Shown: positions 61,199 to 64,000 of the stretch, piece by piece
Layout: every line of letters begins with the position of its first letter
How positions within the stretch are numbered: the stretch's first letter is position 1
Assembly: GCA_013044035.1 (NCBI GenBank)
Contig: JABEVE010000029.1
Location: forward strand, 62,001 to 126,000
Reading direction: 5' to 3'
DNA from: Burkholderiales bacterium
GTDB taxonomy: Bacteria; Pseudomonadota; Gammaproteobacteria; Burkholderiales; Burkholderiaceae_C
DNA length: 64,000 nucleotides
The notes under the pieces: model-generated
What the model saw: the letters and a program-made list of their open reading frames with translations, nothing else
The model's database searches: none
Told to the model about the DNA's origin: nothing
Translations under genes and position numbers: made by a program

Positions 61199-62296
61199 GA
61201 CGATCACTGGGCTTGCACCGCCGAAGTCGTCGGCGATGGACGACCGGCGCGATCACGCGCCCCCGAAGAGCGGCGCGCCAATGGCAGCAGGCAACCCAAG
61301 GGAGCGGCACAGCCCTCAGCGCCCATTTTGTCACCCCTGTTTTCGGCTGCTGAGCACATGACACTGCCCCCCGTGGTGTCAGTGCACACAGGCCAAGCGC
61401 CTGTTTTGCCCGCCGCTGGCTGGGCAAGGGGCATGCGCTCCAAATCACGCTTGAGGCCGCGTCCGCGTTCAACGGCGCTGACGCATTGGCATCGACCCGT
61501 TCCTCTGGCCGACCGCGTCGCCGGCATGGATGCGTTCGCCCGGAGTCGATCGAGGTGCCGTGCTCATGGCGCTCAAGAACACGGGCGGCAACCTGGTCAA
61601 GGCCAGCCGGAGGCAGGAAATGTCACGCAACTCCGCGCGAGTGGGGCACGCTTCAGCCGGTCGAGCCCAGTTCCCGACCGCTCCTGCCTTCAAATGCTGC
61701 GCGCAAGCTGGACATCCTCGCCCGATATGCGCGCACTGCGTGCTTTCGCGTGTTGAGGGCATCCGCCGCACTGCTTAGCATGATTTCACCCATCGAGATG
61801 GATTCAGATCGCACCGATTCGCCGTGACCCGCTTCATGCCAGATGCCATTTCAGCCCTGCTGCGGCCGCCGAAGGATGCCGGCCCGATTGCCAACCCACG
61901 GCACGGGGTATTGCGAACGACCGCGGTCACTGTGCGCTCCGCGCGGATTGCGGCACGTTCCAAGTTGCTGATGCTGCCCGAACGTGTCGGCGCCCTGACG
62001 TGGTGCAGCGCCGCGAGGGCGCAACGCAGCCCGCGCCCAGGTGCGCAACGTCCACAGCGACGCGCGGGCGAGCGGCTGCCTGCGACGGGTTCGTCGTGCC
62101 CGACGGCCCGGTGGCGCTGCTCCGGGCCGGTGACAGCGCTCCCGGGCATGCGATCGACGGCGTGCCGCGTGGCTGCGCCGAAGCAAAGCTGGCGGCAGCG
62201 TTGTGGTCTCGGGCTGTTTGACATCGACTCGGCACACAAACGCCCGCTCTGAGACCTTCGCAGGCATCAGTCTCCCATTTCCCTGAGGACACCATC
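61199..62296. other. 1.1-kb degenerate intergenic region
   Basis: No intact gene is visible. Open frames on both strands are GC-driven and without motifs, except for the Fis-type helix-turn-helix relic at 61530-61640. The 460 bases from 61840 to 62296 look like decayed coding sequence (for example a plus-strand frame near 62000-62221) but I cannot name a family. Confidence 0.5.
61530..61640 (+). pseudogene. Relic of a Fis-type C-terminal HTH (sigma-54 activator)
   Basis: The plus-strand frame reads GAVLMALKNTGGNLVKASRR followed by QEMSRNSAR. This closely resembles the C-terminal DNA-binding helix-turn-helix of AcoR-type sigma-54 activators (typically ALxxTGGNxxxAARxLGISRxTLYR). The match ends abruptly after SRN, where TLYRKL would follow, and no ATPase domain remains upstream. 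It is best read as a decayed regulator tail. Confidence 0.6.
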
Positions 62297-63130
62297 GTGA
62301 TCAACGGAGCAACCCAGCTCATCGCCCACATCGGGTATCCGACCGAGGCATTCCGCGCGCCAATGATCTACAACCCCTGGTTTGCCAGCAAGACGATCAA
62401 CGCCGTTGTGGTGCCGATGGGTGTCAAGGCCGAGGACTACACAGCGACCTTCGAGTCCATCTTCCGCCTGACCAATCTGCGCGGCGCGCTGATCACCATG
62501 CCGCACAAGGTCGCGACGCTGCCACTGGTCGACTCGCTGTCGGTGAGCGCGCGCATCGCCGGTGCTTGCAATGCAGTCGCTCGGCTGCCCGACGGCTCGC
62601 TGGCGGGAGACCAGTTCGACGGCATCGGCTTCGTTCGTGCAGCCCAGCGCAAAGGGCTGCATCTCGCCGGCATGCGCGTATTGATCGCGGGTTGCGGCGG
62701 GGTGGGCTCACCGATCGCGGCCGCGCTGGCCGCCGCCGGCATTGCCGAGATTCAGCTCTACGACATCGATGCGCCGAGTTGCAAGCAGTTGGCGCAGCGC
62801 CTTCGCGATCACTACCCGAACCTGCGCGTGTCGATAGGCTCGAACGATCCCGACGGCTTCGATTTGGTCTGCAACGCCACCCCCCTGGGCATGCGTGACG
62901 ATGATCCGCTCCCATTCGACATCTCGCGGCTGGCGCCGACGACCTTTGTCGGCGAGGTCGTGATGAAGCGAGAAATCACGCCGTTGCTTGCGGCTGCGCG
63001 CAGCCGGGGGTGCCCATTTCAGGTCGGCACCGACATGCTGTTCGAAATGATTCCAGCCTATCTGGAGTTCTTCGGTTACCCGGCTGCAACAGCCGAGGAA
63101 CTCCGCGCTGCTGCGCGATTGCGTGATTGA
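62297..63130 (+). CDS. AroE-like dehydrogenase with altered substrate site
   Basis: Protein of 277 residues with the shikimate dehydrogenase fold. The catalytic lysine (Lys71 in LITMPHKVAT) and aspartate (Asp108 in DQFDGIGF) are kept, and the nucleotide loop is VLIAGCGGVGSPIAAALAAA. The serine pair that binds the shikimate carboxylate (normally HSxSPxxHN) is replaced: the segment reads YPTEAFRAPMIYNPW, with Phe19 and Ala21. A different substrate is likely. The GTG start has GAGGAC upstream. Only the AroE at 41882 keeps the standard site. Confidence 0.87.
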   Translation: MINGATQLIAHIGYPTEAFRAPMIYNPWFASKTINAVVVPMGVKAEDYTATFESIFRLTNLRGALITMPHKVATLPLVDSLSVSARIAGACNAVARLPDGSLAGDQFDGIGFVRAAQRKGLHLAGMRVLIAGCGGVGSPIAAALAAAGIAEIQLYDIDAPSCKQLAQRLRDHYPNLRVSIGSNDPDGFDLVCNATPLGMRDDDPLPFDISRLAPTTFVGEVVMKREITPLLAAARSRGCPFQVGTDMLFEMIPAYLEFFGYPAATAEELRAAARLRD

Positions 63131-63240
63131 CACCGTTCGTCTCCAGGGCAGACTGATAACCTGCCCATTTCCATGGCCCGACACCTCGGGCTATTTTTTC
63201 GCATAACGGGCGCCGAGACTCAAGCGCTCAGGGAGCCACC

Positions 63241-63660
63241 ATGACGCCACCAGAATACGGACCTCCACTTTCGCTCGCCGAGGCGAAGCACATCGCAGAA
63301 GCCGCAGAAGCGCTGGCGAGCCGTCACGGCTGGGCCATGGTCATTGCCATACTGGACAGCACGGGCCATCTGGTGGTCCTGCATAAGATGGACCACGCGC
63401 AATACGGCAGCATTGAGCTCGCTGAGGCCAAGGCGAGAACTGCCACGCACTTCAAACGTCCGACAAAGCTGTTCGAAGACACCATCGCGCAGGGCGGCAT
63501 CGGTCTGCGCCTCTTGTCGGCGCGGGAATTCTGCCTGTTCGAAGGCGGCATCCCGTTGTTGCGTGGCGGCCAATTGGTCGGCGCCATTGGCGTGTCAGGG
63601 GCGCGATCCGATCAGGATGGTCTGGTCGCACTGGCTGGCGCGGATGCCCTGCAATCCTGA
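63241..63660 (+). CDS. GlcG/HbpS family protein (DUF336)
   Basis: Protein of 139 residues. SLAEAKHIAEAAEALASRHG, AILDSTGHLVVLHKMDHAQ, AEAKARTATHF and VGAIGVSGARSDQDGLVA are the conserved blocks of the GlcG/HbpS family. Members bind haem or cobalamin-related ligands, or sit in glycolate, diol and aromatic catabolism operons without a defined job. AGGGAG precedes the ATG. It is probably a helper of the preceding AroE-like enzyme. Confidence 0.9.
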   Translation: MTPPEYGPPLSLAEAKHIAEAAEALASRHGWAMVIAILDSTGHLVVLHKMDHAQYGSIELAEAKARTATHFKRPTKLFEDTIAQGGIGLRLLSAREFCLFEGGIPLLRGGQLVGAIGVSGARSDQDGLVALAGADALQS

Positions 63661-64000
63661 CGACACGCCCGCTCGGGACAGGCACACGGTGCTCGTCGCG
63701 CAACACGAGCCCACAGCGCGGCGACATCCGCGCGATTTTCGCGCCGAGGTGCGCGCTATCCGGTCGATTTCTTCCGCGCGCACGTCATGAGCGTGAGCCA
63801 GGACGTTACGCTTTGAACCATGGTCAGCGTCTCCGCACGACTCCCGGCGTACCGGGAGGAAGCCGACGGAATGGGCGGTAATCGGTGCCTTTCCGTGGGC
63901 GTCGGCATGCGGACTCCCGTCGCCATGGACAGGGCAACGGCATCTGCGCAACATGTTGCGTGCCCCGAGACGCCGACGACGGCGCCTGAAGTCGACTGAC
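63661..64000. other. Terminal region without a supported gene
   Basis: 340 bases to the window edge. One plus-strand frame (63820-63999, 59 codons, MVSVSARLPAYREEADGMGG...) is open but has no recognisable motif and no ribosome site. A palindrome TCCCGG-CGTA-CCGGGA lies near 63842-63857. The region could be the leader of a gene beyond the window. Confidence 0.35.

Noticed and set aside
62230-62296. A sigma-54 promoter before the AroE-like gene
   Set aside because: A GGCAC...GC pattern exists but the spacing between GG and GC is nine, not ten, and the TTGC part is missing.

Overview
The window is GC-rich chromosomal DNA from a betaproteobacterium, most likely of the order Burkholderiales. The grounds are the gene string dusB-fis-purH-ruvC, an F-type ATP synthase operon in the order atpIBEFHAGDC, a Mg-type HemB, a HemJ-like protein, VanZ and DUF4126 membrane proteins, and dense GC-ending codon use. 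The genus cannot be fixed from the sequence alone. I see no rRNA, tRNA, CRISPR array, phage or complete insertion sequence.

Region 1 (1-16 kb, plus strand) starts inside aceK, the switch between the TCA cycle and the glyoxylate shunt. A leucine/isovalerate degradation cluster follows: thiolase, Rid protein, acyl-CoA dehydrogenase, DsbA-fold isomerase, acyl-CoA ligase, both methylcrotonyl-CoA carboxylase subunits (liuB, liuD), methylglutaconyl-CoA hydratase (liuC) and HMG-CoA lyase (liuE). A biotin synthase gene sits among the biotin-dependent carboxylase genes. A VapBC toxin-antitoxin pair lies between liuB and liuC. The start of liuD has a partial upstream copy plus an inverted repeat that encloses its ribosome binding site.

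Region 2 (16-41 kb) is housekeeping: tRNA editing and modification (ybaK-like, dusB, miaB), fis, purH, ruvC, a lone LivK-type binding protein, the whole ATP synthase operon on the minus strand, haem synthesis (hemB, hemJ-like), a small [2Fe-2S] protein, a D,D-carboxypeptidase, two dTDP-rhamnose genes (rfbA, rfbC) and srkA.

Region 3 (41-64 kb) is a catabolic island that matches no pathway I can name as a whole. A minus-strand operon of eleven genes (53.8 to 41.0 kb) encodes a sugar-isomerase-like TIM barrel, an EamA permease, a class III CoA-transferase, a ThDP enzyme, a porin, a type I dehydroquinate dehydratase, two aldehyde dehydrogenases (one of the CoA-acylating type), a citryl-CoA-lyase-like protein, a shikimate dehydrogenase and an amidohydrolase. 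An IclR regulator lies upstream. On the plus strand a livHMGF transporter without a local binding protein is followed by a VOC protein and a second TIM barrel. These two look like the separated and order-swapped halves of the dehydroshikimate dehydratase QuiC1. An AroE-like protein and a GlcG/HbpS protein follow. The plus-strand TIM barrel has lost two expected metal-binding glutamates, and its AroE-like neighbour has lost the serine pair that holds shikimate. My inference is that the island takes up and breaks down a shikimate- or quinate-like cyclic acid or a related cyclitol, feeding CoA-thioester and aldehyde steps. The intergenic spaces of the island hold a regulator relic and several palindromes.
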